The notes beneath the pieces were generated by a model. That model worked only from the letters and a program-made list of their open reading frames with translations. It did not search any database and was not told where the DNA came from. Shown here piece after piece: positions 46,868-54,239 of a DNA stretch of 64,000 nt. The position numbers and the translations under genes were made by a program. The DNA is from Rickettsia typhi (lineage in GTDB: Bacteria > Pseudomonadota > Alphaproteobacteria > Rickettsiales > Deianiraeaceae): positions 1 to 64,000 of the forward strand of contig CAMDIK010000002.1 of NCBI GenBank assembly GCA_945898725.1, read 5' to 3'. How positions within the stretch are numbered: the stretch's first letter is position 1; each line of letters begins with the position of its first letter.

Positions 46868-47479
46868 TTACACTTTATATACCTCTAGTAAAAGCTTAAA
46901 TCCAAAATACAACAAAAATAATGCAAATATTTTTTCAAGCCAGAAAAAATACCTCCAAATTTTCTCACGGAAAACTGTAAAAATATAAGCAATTCCAAAG
47001 AAATACGCGCAAGTTGTAACTGACATATACGCACAAATAAATAGCATATAAAAATTTCCAGAACCAGGGGTTATGAAATCTGCCAGAATTGAAGAATAAA
47101 AAATCGGTGCCTTGGGGTTTGAAATTGTCAGCAAAAAACCCATTAAAATTGGGCTATTTTTCGCCGCATCACCTTCAATGGAAAAATTTTTATCAATTTT
47201 CCAGTTTTTTAGCATAATAGTTGATAAATAAAGCAAATATCCAGCGCTGAATATGCAAAATATTTTATACAAAATTGCAACCTGTAGTATAATTTTTATC
47301 ACACCAAAAACGCTTAAAAATATATATATAGCCTGCCCCGCAGCTATGCCAAGAGCGAATTTAAACACCTGAAATGCCTTATTTTTCAAGGCAAAACGCG
47401 AAATTCCTATAAAATCTTGCCCGGGCGAAATAACCCCAAAAAAATGCACCAAAGCAAGCATTGCAAAGTCTGATTTCAT
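46868..47479 (-). CDS. LysE/RhtB family exporter
   Basis: A 203-residue, six-span amino-acid exporter of the RhtB type: HFFGVISPGQDFIGISRFAL near the N-terminus (usually PGPD...R), then GIAAGQAIYIFLSVFGV and FLLTISNPKAPIFYSSILA. Likely substrates are threonine, homoserine or leucine-like amino acids, by family only. ATG 47479 is preferred to a TTG-type start upstream that would overlap the promoter of the divergent lipoprotein gene. Confidence 0.85.
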   Translation of the reverse strand: MKSDFAMLALVHFFGVISPGQDFIGISRFALKNKAFQVFKFALGIAAGQAIYIFLSVFGVIKIILQVAILYKIFCIFSAGYLLYLSTIMLKNWKIDKNFSIEGDAAKNSPILMGFLLTISNPKAPIFYSSILADFITPGSGNFYMLFICAYMSVTTCAYFFGIAYIFTVFREKIWRYFFWLEKIFALFLLYFGFKLLLEVYKV

Positions 47480-47523
47480 TTTGTTAAAACACTTTAAATT
47501 AAGTGATATTTTATGCAAAATGC

Positions 47524-47553
47524 TTGTCAAGAAAAAAATATATTGCATATTAT
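47524..47553 (+). promoter_or_regulatory. probable promoter of the small lipoprotein gene
   Basis: TTGTCA (47524-47529), 18 bases, TATTAT (47548-47553). Transcription would begin near 47560 and reach the lipoprotein ATG after about 34 bases. The two genes at 47594 and 47753 should share the transcript. Confidence 0.5.
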
Positions 47554-47593
47554 AACTACAATAGTTATGAATATGTGGTTTTGTATCAAGAAA

Positions 47594-47746
47594 ATGAAAC
47601 TATTGTTAATAATTGGGCTGGTTTTTACAATATCCTGTCAAAGAAGGCAAGCTTATGACTTAAAAAGTCCGTGCGTATCTTCAAAAGATGGCCCGTGCAC
47701 CCGTCGCCCTGTAAATACTTGGCTTAATTCTTCGCATCTTGGTTAA
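47594..47746 (+). CDS. small lipoprotein (DUF2706-like)
   Basis: A 50-residue lipoprotein precursor: MKLLLIIGLVFTISC with the lipobox Cys at residue 15, then a short mature part with KSPCVSSKDGPCTRRPVN. From memory, small rickettsial lipoproteins of DUF2706 carry the same KSPCV...PC.RRPVN pattern. Size and type also fit a VirB7-like lipoprotein of the type IV secretion system, but this is a guess. Two mature Cys may form a disulfide. The frame is open upstream; 47594 gives the only sensible signal peptide. Confidence 0.65.
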   Translation: MKLLLIIGLVFTISCQRRQAYDLKSPCVSSKDGPCTRRPVNTWLNSSHLG

Positions 47747-47752
47747 TTTACT

Positions 47753-47956
47753 ATGTTCAAACCAAAGCACAAGGTTCAAAACGAACAAGATGACTTAATT
47801 TCCGTTGAAAATTCCAACAAAACCACCGCTAGAAAAGAAATTCCAGAAAATTCTCACTCCAAACCGGATATAATAAAGCACAGATTAAATCAAAATACCG
47901 TTGAAAGATGTGGAGATAAAATGAGAATTTTAAGCGAAATGATCAATAAGGATTAA
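47753..47956 (+). CDS. small charged hypothetical protein
   Basis: A 67-residue soluble protein rich in Lys, Asn and Glu, starting six bases after the lipoprotein stop. The C-terminal half (RLNQNTVERCGDKMRILSEMINKD) looks like a short amphipathic helix and is the most structured part. No family is recognised. Tight linkage to the lipoprotein suggests they act together. Confidence 0.55.
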   Translation: MFKPKHKVQNEQDDLISVENSNKTTARKEIPENSHSKPDIIKHRLNQNTVERCGDKMRILSEMINKD

Positions 47957-48010
47957 ACAAGAAATAATCAAATTTTTGACAGGAACTACCTTGTCCAGTA
48001 ATAAAATAAC

Positions 48011-50191
48011 CTACACCTCGAACAATACTTTGCCGGTTTTCACGTCATACATTGCGGAAACCACAGCAATTTTACCGGCGCCAATCATTTCTTTTAAAAT
48101 TGTACTAGATTGAATCAATTCCTGCGCAGTTTTATTAACATTAATACGCGCAACCTCGTCAACAAGTGCAGATTTTTCAAGATTTAGGTGGTTACAAGAA
48201 ACTGCAATTGCCTCAATTTTATTAATCAAACTAGTTGCATTTCCCAGCTTTATACCACTACAGGCAGCATTTACAGCGCCGCAAGAGGTATGCCCCAAGA
48301 CAACAATTAATTTTGCTCCAAGCGCACTGCAACCAAATTCCATGCTGCCAATAATATCTTCATTTGCAACATTTCCTGCAATTCGAATACTTAAAACCTC
48401 ACCTATTCCAAGATCAAAAATAATTTCCGGCGTAGCTCTAGAGTCCATGCAACTCAAGATTACAGCAAGAGGATTTTGCGCGGTTGAAGTCTCGCGAACT
48501 TGAGCACGGAAATCATACTGCATTCTATTACTACTTCTAAACCTTTTATTACCCTCTTTTAAAATTGCTAAAACACCTGCAGGGGTTGTGTTTACCTGGG
48601 TTTCTTTTGAAACGGTAGCGGTAATATGCATTCTATTTTCAATGTTATAATGCTTTTTAAAACCTACAGTGCTAACTTTTATATGATGCAACCTAGCCCG
48701 AACTTTTGTAAATTCCTGAAATGCTTCCAGGGCATCGTGATCAATATAATCAGTCGCACCAGCGTCAATAACAACTGAAGATCTATCTGGAATTGAGTCT
48801 AATAAACGCACTAAAGACGGCTTATTTAGAAATGAAATCTCCTGTGGAAGCGCTATGCGCAAGACCTCGCCGGCATGATATTTCTGCGCAACATAAGAAA
48901 AAGATTTAACATAATTCGCCCTTATTACAAAAATCAAACCAAGAGCAAGCCCAATTGCAACACCTATTAATACATTTGAAAATAAAATGCACAACACAGT
49001 TGCAACGAAAGGTATAAAATATCTCAAGCCTTTTTTGTACAATTTGTCTACAGATGTTGACACAATCAGCTTGTAGCTTGAAAATATCAAAATCGCCGCC
49101 AGGCAAGACATTGGAATTAAATTTATATATTTAGGAGCAATAAGCATAGCAAAAAGCATCAAAACCCCGTGAACAATGGTTGCAACCTTGGTTCTTGCGC
49201 CGCTTGTAACATTTACAGAAGTTCTAACAACTACGGAGGTAATAGGAATACCACCCAGCATTCCTGAAACGATATTACCACACCCCTGTGCCACCATTTC
49301 CCTTGTTTTCGGGGTATGGCGTTTTTGCTTGTCCAGCTTATCGCCAGCCTGAATTCCAAGCATAGCCTCAAGAGATGTAACAACTGCAATTAGCACAGCA
49401 TACTTAACAACTTCCAGGTTGATATGGGTAAAATTGGGATGGTGAAATACATGTGAAATTCCAAGCCCGGCAGAGCCATCAGGAATTCGTACAAATTTAT
49501 GAGATTCCACAAAAAGCCAATGAATATTACTTGAATTTGCAAAATAAGACATTGCCGCGCCTATTATAACAACCAGTAAAGATGGTGGGAGAAATTTTAT
49601 TAAACCTTTTTGCCTGCCGTCCATCCAAAAAAGCAACACAAGAGATATCAAGCCAACCAAAGTTGCAGTAAGATCAATATGCTCTAAAGCCTCGATAATT
49701 GTTGAAAAAGTATTATGATGATCACGCTGAATAAAATCAAAATCACCGGAGGGAACGCTTTCATAGCCAACCAAATGCGGAATTTGCTTTAGAAATAATA
49801 TCATACCGATTGCAACCATTAAGCCATTTATTACGCTTGAAGGTATATAATTTGAAAGGCGCCCAAGTTTTGCAATACCGAAAATAATCTGAAAAAATCC
49901 TGCAATCACAAGGGCAAGCAAGAATTGCGAATACCCCCCAAGATGAGATGAGGCGTCGATAACAACAGAGACAAACCCTGCAGAAGGTCCAGAAACGCTA
50001 GTATGCGAACCACTTATTAAACCAGTAACAATTCCACCGCTTATTCCAGATATTAAGCCCGATTCCATTGGCATATTGCACGCCATTGCAATACCTAAAC
50101 ACAGAGGAATTGCAACAAAAAATACGCTCATTCCAGCCCTAAAATCAAGGTTAAACAACTTTAAGTTGTACCTACTCACAGCCTTACTCAT
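48011..50191 (-). CDS. SulP transporter fused to beta-carbonic anhydrase
   Basis: A 726-residue fusion. Residues about 10-420 are a SulP/SLC26 transporter (AIPLCLGIAMACNMP, SGPSAGFVSVV, AGFFQIIFGIAKLGRLSNYIP). About 440-530 resembles a STAS domain (VVIDAGATDYIDHDALEAF). The C-terminal 190 residues are a beta-carbonic anhydrase with zinc ligands Cys581 and the Asp/Arg pair in CMDSR (581-585), His634 and Cys637 in GHTSCGA. SulP-CA fusions are known in other bacteria and are thought to import bicarbonate and interconvert it with CO2. All catalytic residues are present, so the enzyme part should work. An intact bicarbonate system would supply carboxylases. The gene stands alone and diverges from the small gene at 50385. 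Confidence 0.94.
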   Translation of the reverse strand: MSKAVSRYNLKLFNLDFRAGMSVFFVAIPLCLGIAMACNMPMESGLISGISGGIVTGLISGSHTSVSGPSAGFVSVVIDASSHLGGYSQFLLALVIAGFFQIIFGIAKLGRLSNYIPSSVINGLMVAIGMILFLKQIPHLVGYESVPSGDFDFIQRDHHNTFSTIIEALEHIDLTATLVGLISLVLLFWMDGRQKGLIKFLPPSLLVVIIGAAMSYFANSSNIHWLFVESHKFVRIPDGSAGLGISHVFHHPNFTHINLEVVKYAVLIAVVTSLEAMLGIQAGDKLDKQKRHTPKTREMVAQGCGNIVSGMLGGIPITSVVVRTSVNVTSGARTKVATIVHGVLMLFAMLIAPKYINLIPMSCLAAILIFSSYKLIVSTSVDKLYKKGLRYFIPFVATVLCILFSNVLIGVAIGLALGLIFVIRANYVKSFSYVAQKYHAGEVLRIALPQEISFLNKPSLVRLLDSIPDRSSVVIDAGATDYIDHDALEAFQEFTKVRARLHHIKVSTVGFKKHYNIENRMHITATVSKETQVNTTPAGVLAILKEGNKRFRSSNRMQYDFRAQVRETSTAQNPLAVILSCMDSRATPEIIFDLGIGEVLSIRIAGNVANEDIIGSMEFGCSALGAKLIVVLGHTSCGAVNAACSGIKLGNATSLINKIEAIAVSCNHLNLEKSALVDEVARINVNKTAQELIQSSTILKEMIGAGKIAVVSAMYDVKTGKVLFEV

Positions 50192-50257
50192 ACTATTTTA
50201 AAAACAAACTGCGGAAGAGTTACAAAATGAAAAAATAAAAGGCAAGAAAAAAATATC

Positions 50258-50286
50258 TTGACAAGCTTTGATCAATATGATATAAT
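50258..50286 (+). promoter_or_regulatory. perfect consensus sigma-70 promoter
   Basis: TTGACA (50258-50263), exactly 17 bases, TATAAT (50281-50286). This is the strongest promoter in the window. Transcription would start near 50293 and give a leader of about 92 bases before the ATG at 50385. Confidence 0.8.
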
Positions 50287-50313
50287 GTAATATAAGTTGC
50301 ATTATAGATCTCA

Positions 50314-50390
50314 ATCCATCATTTGCCGTATATCACCTTGAATATCTGTACACCCTAAAAACATCACCAGCTGATTCAAGCGTGATGGAT
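50314..50390 (+). promoter_or_regulatory. leader with start-codon-sequestering complementarity
   Basis: The start region of the downstream gene (GTG 50382, ATG 50385) is complementary to two separate upstream segments. CATCAC (50362-50367) pairs with GTGATG (50382-50387), continued by GCT/AGC around a GATTCA loop after a two-base bulge. ATCCATCA (50314-50321) pairs perfectly over eight bases with TGATGGAT (50383-50390). The two pairings are mutually exclusive and both hide the start codon. This looks like translational control by RNA structure, but is unproven. Confidence 0.4.
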
Positions 50391-50579
50391 ATAGATGGAA
50401 GATGTGAACAGAATAACGCAACAGAGGATGTTATATATCAAAGACTGACTCAATGCAAAGGGGATGAATGCATGTTGTTACATTCTCACAAACGCAACGA
50501 CGGTGAAAAATGGCCAGAGATAATAGAGCGACGCAAGCAATTTCTGATAGACGAATTTGCAAGCTCTAGAGGTTTATAA
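50385..50579 (+). CDS. small Cys-containing hypothetical protein
   Basis: A 64-residue soluble protein with three Cys and a Cys-His cluster ([12 protein letters not shown], about 23-34) and a helical, charged C-terminus ([17 protein letters not shown]). The Cys-x4-Cys...His-x-His spacing could bind a metal but matches no motif I know. GTG 50382 is an in-frame alternative start. It is driven by a perfect consensus promoter and carries a structured leader. Its end overlaps the convergent fdx gene by six bases. Confidence 0.6.
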   Translation: MDIDGRCEQNNATEDVIYQRLTQCKGDECMLLHSHKRNDGEKWPEIIERRKQFLIDEFASSRGL

Positions 50580-50897
50580 ATTCCTACTACCCTGGGGCAA
50601 TTTGAAGATTATTCCATCCAGCTCATCACGAATGATAATTTGACAACCAAGGCGCGATGTTGTGGTAAGACCAAATGCCAAATCCAGCATATCTTCCTCA
50701 TCTTCGCTTGCCGGGGGTAGTTTATCAAACCATTCTTTTTCAACAATTACATGGCAAGTTGAACAGGCAAGAGACCCCTCGCAGGCGCCCTCTATGTCAA
50801 TATTGTTTTGATGTGCAATTTCCAATACGGAAAGTCCATTTCTGGCATCAATCTCGGTTTTTGAACCGTCTTTATTAATAAAAGTAACCTTAGGCAT
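50574..50897 (-). CDS. fdx: adrenodoxin-type [2Fe-2S] ferredoxin
   Basis: A 107-residue ferredoxin of the ISC/adrenodoxin type, donating electrons for Fe-S cluster assembly. Cluster ligands are visible in [13 protein letters not shown] (Cys-x5-Cys-x2-Cys) and in RLGCQII further on; the interaction region [10 protein letters not shown] is conserved. ATG 50897 is preferred to the upstream start. In many Alphaproteobacteria it follows hscBA; here it is alone, followed by the DUF167 gene upstream. Confidence 0.95.
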   Translation of the reverse strand: MPKVTFINKDGSKTEIDARNGLSVLEIAHQNNIDIEGACEGSLACSTCHVIVEKEWFDKLPPASEDEEDMLDLAFGLTTTSRLGCQIIIRDELDGIIFKLPQGSRNL

Positions 50898-50935
50898 TAT
50901 TTGAATACATTTCACCACACTGTAAATATAGATAA

Positions 50936-51190
50936 TTATTTTGCAAGAAAATTTTCATCATAAATCTCTAAAATTTTAAACCCACTGGTTAAACCGCTGA
51001 TAATTTTCACATTTTTCTTCAGAATCTTGAAATATTGTGCAATAATTTTTATCACAGCCTCGTTTGCTTTTCCATCTTGCGGTTGCGCTGAAACTTTCAC
51101 TTTGAATATGACATTTTCAAACAAATCTACGTCCCTTAATACGCTATTTTCCCTTGAATTTGGGGTAACTTTTACGGATATTTTTGCCAT
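50936..51190 (-). CDS. DUF167 (YggU) family protein
   Basis: An 84-residue protein matching DUF167/Ygg[12 protein letters not shown] at the start, [25 protein letters not shown] in the middle and [16 protein letters not shown] at the end. The family is widespread; its role is unknown. It precedes fdx by 38 bases on the same strand and follows the 51198 gene by seven. Confidence 0.88.
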   Translation of the reverse strand: MAKISVKVTPNSRENSVLRDVDLFENVIFKVKVSAQPQDGKANEAVIKIIAQYFKILKKNVKIISGLTSGFKILEIYDENFLAK

Positions 51191-51197
51191 AATTCAT

Positions 51198-51446
51198 TTA
51201 ATTACAAAGGGTTTTTGGGCGATATTTAGAAATCAATTCCTGCGCAGAAATCTCATTATTACGCGGTATAAAATTACCCAAAGCTCTAAAAGATATTGGC
51301 CTGCATGTCTTATAATTTGCACTATCTGGCACAAGCTTTATAACATCTCCAATTGCAGCGGAAATTCGCATAGATTGCTGGGAATTGCGTGGAATTGCAG
51401 TGTAAAAATAGGCATTTTTATTGGTTTTTGAAGTCACCTTCTGCAC
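51198..51446 (-). CDS. hypothetical protein
   Basis: An 82-residue frame with a GTG start (51446) or a second GTG three codons later. AYFYTAIPRNSQQSMRISAAIGDVIKLV looks like a folded beta-rich domain, and codon use resembles that of the neighbours. No family is recognised. Its N-terminal part overlaps the shifted C-terminus of the lipoprotein frame at 51418-51602, so the start is uncertain. It lies seven bases before the DUF167 gene and is probably cotranscribed. Confidence 0.45.
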   Translation of the reverse strand: MQKVTSKTNKNAYFYTAIPRNSQQSMRISAAIGDVIKLVPDSANYKTCRPISFRALGNFIPRNNEISAQELISKYRPKTLCN

Positions 51447-51602
51447 CGATTTTAATGTAACAATGATCTAAAGTGTCAAGCATAAGTGGAAGCGCTTGCT
51501 TTTTTCCTCTTGAGAAAGCTTGCCAAAACCTTTAATAACGCTACTTTTACCCGCGTAACAAGATGTCAAAAGTAATGCTAAAAATAAAGTTAATAGACGC
51601 AT
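51418..51602 (-). pseudogene. small lipoprotein frame, frameshifted at an A6 tract
   Basis: From ATG 51602 the frame encodes MRLLTLFLALLLTSC, a clear lipoprotein signal peptide with its Cys at 15, and reads on to a TAG at 51470-51468 after 44 residues. If one A is added at the A6 tract (51505-51500 on the minus strand), the product continues as EEKKQALPLML and CYIKIGAEGDF and stops at 51418 after about 61 residues. That continuation looks more protein-like than the unshifted tail. It may be a decaying gene, or one rescued by transcriptional slippage on the A tract, as known in AT-rich endosymbionts. The annotated type reflects the shift, not proof of loss. Confidence 0.45.
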
Positions 51603-51617
51603 AATTGCTGTAAAAAA

Positions 51618-52031
51618 TTACAAGGATCCATGCTGCACTATGTCGTAATTCGAAAGAATTATGCACAATAAAACACCCGTAGCTACAAGGCAAAGTGTTA
51701 TAATTAACTGTCTTTGGCGTGCAACTTTTTCAATATCTTTGCGATATTTATCAAATTGCACGTACTGAATTCCCAATTTTTCAAAAATCACCCTTGCAAT
51801 TATACCGGAAAATAACAACTGCAATGCGAAAAAAGTAATCGCATTAGGTACAGAAGTGCTAATCATCACAATGCAAAAAGGCACAATAAGCGCAACCAAT
51901 CTTAAATCTTTCAGTCTCACACGAGATATATACTCATTTTTCTTTGCAAAATCAAGGCAAAAAACGAAAGATCTGTACAAAATATTTGTTGCCTGGGATA
52001 AGCATATGTATGTCAGTTTTTTTACATTCAT
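51618..52031 (-). CDS. hypothetical membrane protein
   Basis: A 137-residue protein with two or three hydrophobic spans (LRLVALIVPFCIVMISTSV and neighbours at about 43-85, LIITLCLVATGVLLCIIL at about 110-128) separated by a charged loop. The N-terminal 40 residues are soluble. The start overlaps the ridA stop as ATGA, so it is translationally coupled to ridA. No family is recognised. Confidence 0.65.
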   Translation of the reverse strand: MNVKKLTYICLSQATNILYRSFVFCLDFAKKNEYISRVRLKDLRLVALIVPFCIVMISTSVPNAITFFALQLLFSGIIARVIFEKLGIQYVQFDKYRKDIEKVARQRQLIITLCLVATGVLLCIILSNYDIVQHGSL

Positions 52032-52486
52032 GCCAATTCAAAGATCGCCTCAACCTCCACACACGCGCCAAATGGCAAAGATGCAACACCAATCGAAGAT
52101 CTGGCATGCTTGCCCGCGTCGCCCAAAACATCAACCATCACGTCCGACGCCCCATTTGCAACAATGGAATGATCCTTAAAACCCTGGTCAGAATTCACAA
52201 AAATACACAATTTTACGCATTTTTTAATCAAATCAAGGTCACCAATCTCATTTTTAACCTGAGAAAATAAATATAAAGCGCATAATTTTGCTGCCTGTTT
52301 AGCGTCATCTATTGAAATATCAACACCCAGTTTGCCCACAATAATTCCATCATTTCCCTTTGGTAATTGACCGGAAATATACAGTATATTCCCATATTTT
52401 ACGCATGAAACGTAATTCGCAACAGGCTTTGCAACCTCTGGTAAAACCAAGCCTAAATCTGATATTCTTTGTAAAACTTTGCTCAT
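52028..52486 (-). CDS. ridA: RidA/YjgF-YER057c-UK114 family protein
   Basis: A 152-residue member of the RidA superfamily, enamine/imine deaminases that detoxify reactive PLP-enzyme products. Conserved parts: GNILYISGQLPK, GVDISIDDAKQAAKLCALYLFSQV, KLCIFVNSDQGF and ARSSIGVASLPFGACVEVEAIFEL, where the family Arg of the active site (ARSSIGV) is present. It belongs to the longer YjgH-like/RutC-related group rather than canonical 128-residue RidA. ATG 52486 is preferred to the upstream frame extension. Confidence 0.88.
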   Translation of the reverse strand: MSKVLQRISDLGLVLPEVAKPVANYVSCVKYGNILYISGQLPKGNDGIIVGKLGVDISIDDAKQAAKLCALYLFSQVKNEIGDLDLIKKCVKLCIFVNSDQGFKDHSIVANGASDVMVDVLGDAGKHARSSIGVASLPFGACVEVEAIFELA

Positions 52487-52614
52487 AAAAATAACTACAC
52501 CGCTAATTATAGACATACATAAATAAAATAAATTGCAAGATTTTTTTAAAAAAACTTGACTTATAAAAAATGAATGCTTGTATATGATATATAAATATAT
52601 TTTAGTTGCATATT

Positions 52615-52824
52615 ATGGCAGTACCTAAAAAGAAAACGTCCGTGTCAAAAAGGGGTATGAGAAATTCTCACTCTGCGTTAAAACCTATACACTGCGCCGT
52701 AATAGACCAAAAAACCGGTGAATATGTTAGAAGACATCATATCGCTAAAGACGGAACTTACAACGGAAAGCAAATACTAATTGTTAAATCCAAAGAAATA
52801 TCTAGCGACGATTCTTCGAATTAG
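52615..52824 (+). CDS. rpmF: 50S ribosomal protein L32
   Basis: A 69-residue L32 beginning [16 protein letters not shown], then [11 protein letters not shown] and the family's C-terminal [11 protein letters not shown]. It is the Cys-poor alphaproteobacterial form without a zinc ribbon. A TTGACT at 52556 with a TATATG after 19 bases could be its promoter. It is followed at 13 bases by tRNA-Cys, probably in the same transcript. In many bacteria rpmF is next to plsX; not here. Confidence 0.95.
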   Translation: MAVPKKKTSVSKRGMRNSHSALKPIHCAVIDQKTGEYVRRHHIAKDGTYNGKQILIVKSKEISSDDSSN

Positions 52825-52837
52825 TTGTTGGAATAAT

Positions 52838-52914
52838 GGCCGAATAGCGGAGCTGGTCTAATGCAGAGGATTGCAAATCCTTGATCGTGGGTTCGAATCC
52901 CACTTCGGCCTCCA
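52838..52914 (+). tRNA. tRNA-Cys (GCA anticodon), CCA encoded
   Basis: The acceptor stem GGCCGAA pairs with TTCGGCC, followed by discriminator T and encoded CCA. The D-arm is AGCGGAGCTGGTCTAATGC; the anticodon stem GAGGA/TCCTT surrounds TTGCAAA with anticodon GCA; the T-arm is GTGGGTTCGAATCCCAC. A run of eight T (52916-52923) follows and may help termination. Confidence 0.96.
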
Positions 52915-52935
52915 ATTTTTTTTACTAAAAAATTC

Positions 52936-53724
52936 TTAAATTAATTTATCGTTGATTAGTCTATCCAGTAAAATTTTCTTTACTTGCAAACCTCCAGTTT
53001 GTGCATTTTTATCACCAACTTCACCACTGGCATGAATGACAAATGAGATAATTTCTCCATTTTTCTCTGCAAAACCAACAAAATACCCTTCCCTTATATT
53101 AGATTTATCAAAATCGGAAGATCCACTTTTGCCATGTAAATTCCACCCATTCCATGAACCCGCCTCCATTAACTTTAGTAAATCTTTAGCTTTTTCCTGG
53201 GATTTTTTTGCGAATGGTAGCTCATTTTTTGCTAGTTTTTCAATAAATTCAATTTGCTGAACTGGTGTAACTTGAAGCGAAGAAGAAAGCCAGGAATCTG
53301 TAAGTCCATTATCTTCCCCAATATCGCCAGATAAATCCATATTTCCATAATTCATGCGATTAACGTATTCCTGGAATTTTTTCATTCCCATTTTTTGCGT
53401 TAAAATTTGTGAATACCACGGCATTGACCATCGCATCCAGCTTGAAGGGCTTTGCTCTCCATCGTGGTAATATTTCAAAAAAGTCACAGGCTTTCTCGGT
53501 ATCCAAACTGGATTATGTGCAGTTTTTAAAACTCCACTTTCAAAACCCATAACGGCCAATGGAATTTTAAAACTTGAATTCGGGGAATATGGAGTATTGC
53601 AATACGAACCTTCTTGAATAATAGTTTTGGAAGCTAGTTTGACAATAATGCAGTCAGGAGTAACGGCGTTTAAATTACAATTTATGGTTAATAGTGCACA
53701 GAAACAAATTGCAAATTTAATCAT
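52936..53724 (-). CDS. class D beta-lactamase (OXA-type) homologue
   Basis: A 262-residue secreted serine beta-lactamase/penicillin-binding fold with a signal peptide (FAICFCALLTINCNLNA). The active-site SxxK is Ser50-Ser-Phe-Lys53; YGN is at 126-128; KSG is at 199-201 (KTG/KSG motif), preceded by the Trp of GWNLHG. The second motif, normally SxV, reads Ser100-Met-Pro. The overall layout (WMRWSMPWYSQ, LSGDIGEDNGLTDSWLSSSLQVTPVQQIEF) matches class D enzymes. It may hydrolyse beta-lactams or bind cell-wall peptides. Its start overlaps the upstream gene's stop (TGA/ATG), so they are coupled. Confidence 0.9.
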   Translation of the reverse strand: MIKFAICFCALLTINCNLNAVTPDCIIVKLASKTIIQEGSYCNTPYSPNSSFKIPLAVMGFESGVLKTAHNPVWIPRKPVTFLKYYHDGEQSPSSWMRWSMPWYSQILTQKMGMKKFQEYVNRMNYGNMDLSGDIGEDNGLTDSWLSSSLQVTPVQQIEFIEKLAKNELPFAKKSQEKAKDLLKLMEAGSWNGWNLHGKSGSSDFDKSNIREGYFVGFAEKNGEIISFVIHASGEVGDKNAQTGGLQVKKILLDRLINDKLI

Positions 53725-54226
53725 AATACTATAAAACCATTACCACTTAGCTTCAGCTTTTCCTCAAGGGAAAGCTTGGCTATGGCAGAGGTTAGAATTT
53801 TTCTTTCAGCCCTAGGTAACTTCTTGCGATAATCACGCCTATGTATAAACATTTTTCTTACAATTATACTCTCTTCTTTTTTACGATAACTGCTCTTGTA
53901 ATTCACAACTCCGTGGCGAGATACGCTTCTAGTTGCACGGTCGCACAACTTGTCTAGTAATTTTAATTCCTCCTCAGACAAAGTCTTGCGAAAATTAACA
54001 GTCATTTCATTTTGAGCTATATTCAATACAGCTAATTCATCAGAGTTTAAATCTTTTCCAACCCTCTTTCCATCCTGCCAGTAGTTTCTACTTTGATGTT
54101 TATTTATATATATAGTTAAGGAAAAAAAGGCATACAAACTGCAGCAAAATATCACCGTCACTAAAAACATTCTAGTTCGAACTTTAAGCCTAGTAAACCT
54201 ACTAACAATAAACTCAGTAATACTCA
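53721..54226 (-). CDS. hypothetical single-span membrane protein
   Basis: A 168-residue protein with a basic N-terminus, one membrane span (MFLVTVIFCCSLYAFFSLTIYI, about 20-41) and a very basic, helical soluble domain rich in Arg, Lys, Glu and Leu (RRDYRKKLPRAERKIL). No family is recognised. It lies between rpoA and the beta-lactamase homologue, on their strand, 13 bases after the rpoA stop, and overlaps the beta-lactamase start by four bases. It occupies the place where rplQ would normally be. Confidence 0.65.
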
Positions 54227-54239
54227 TAATCAAACAATA

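Noticed and set aside
47975..48000. GACAGG/CCTTGTC hairpin between the 67-residue gene and the SulP fusion as a terminator
   Set aside because: The stem is bulged and no T run follows it on either strand.
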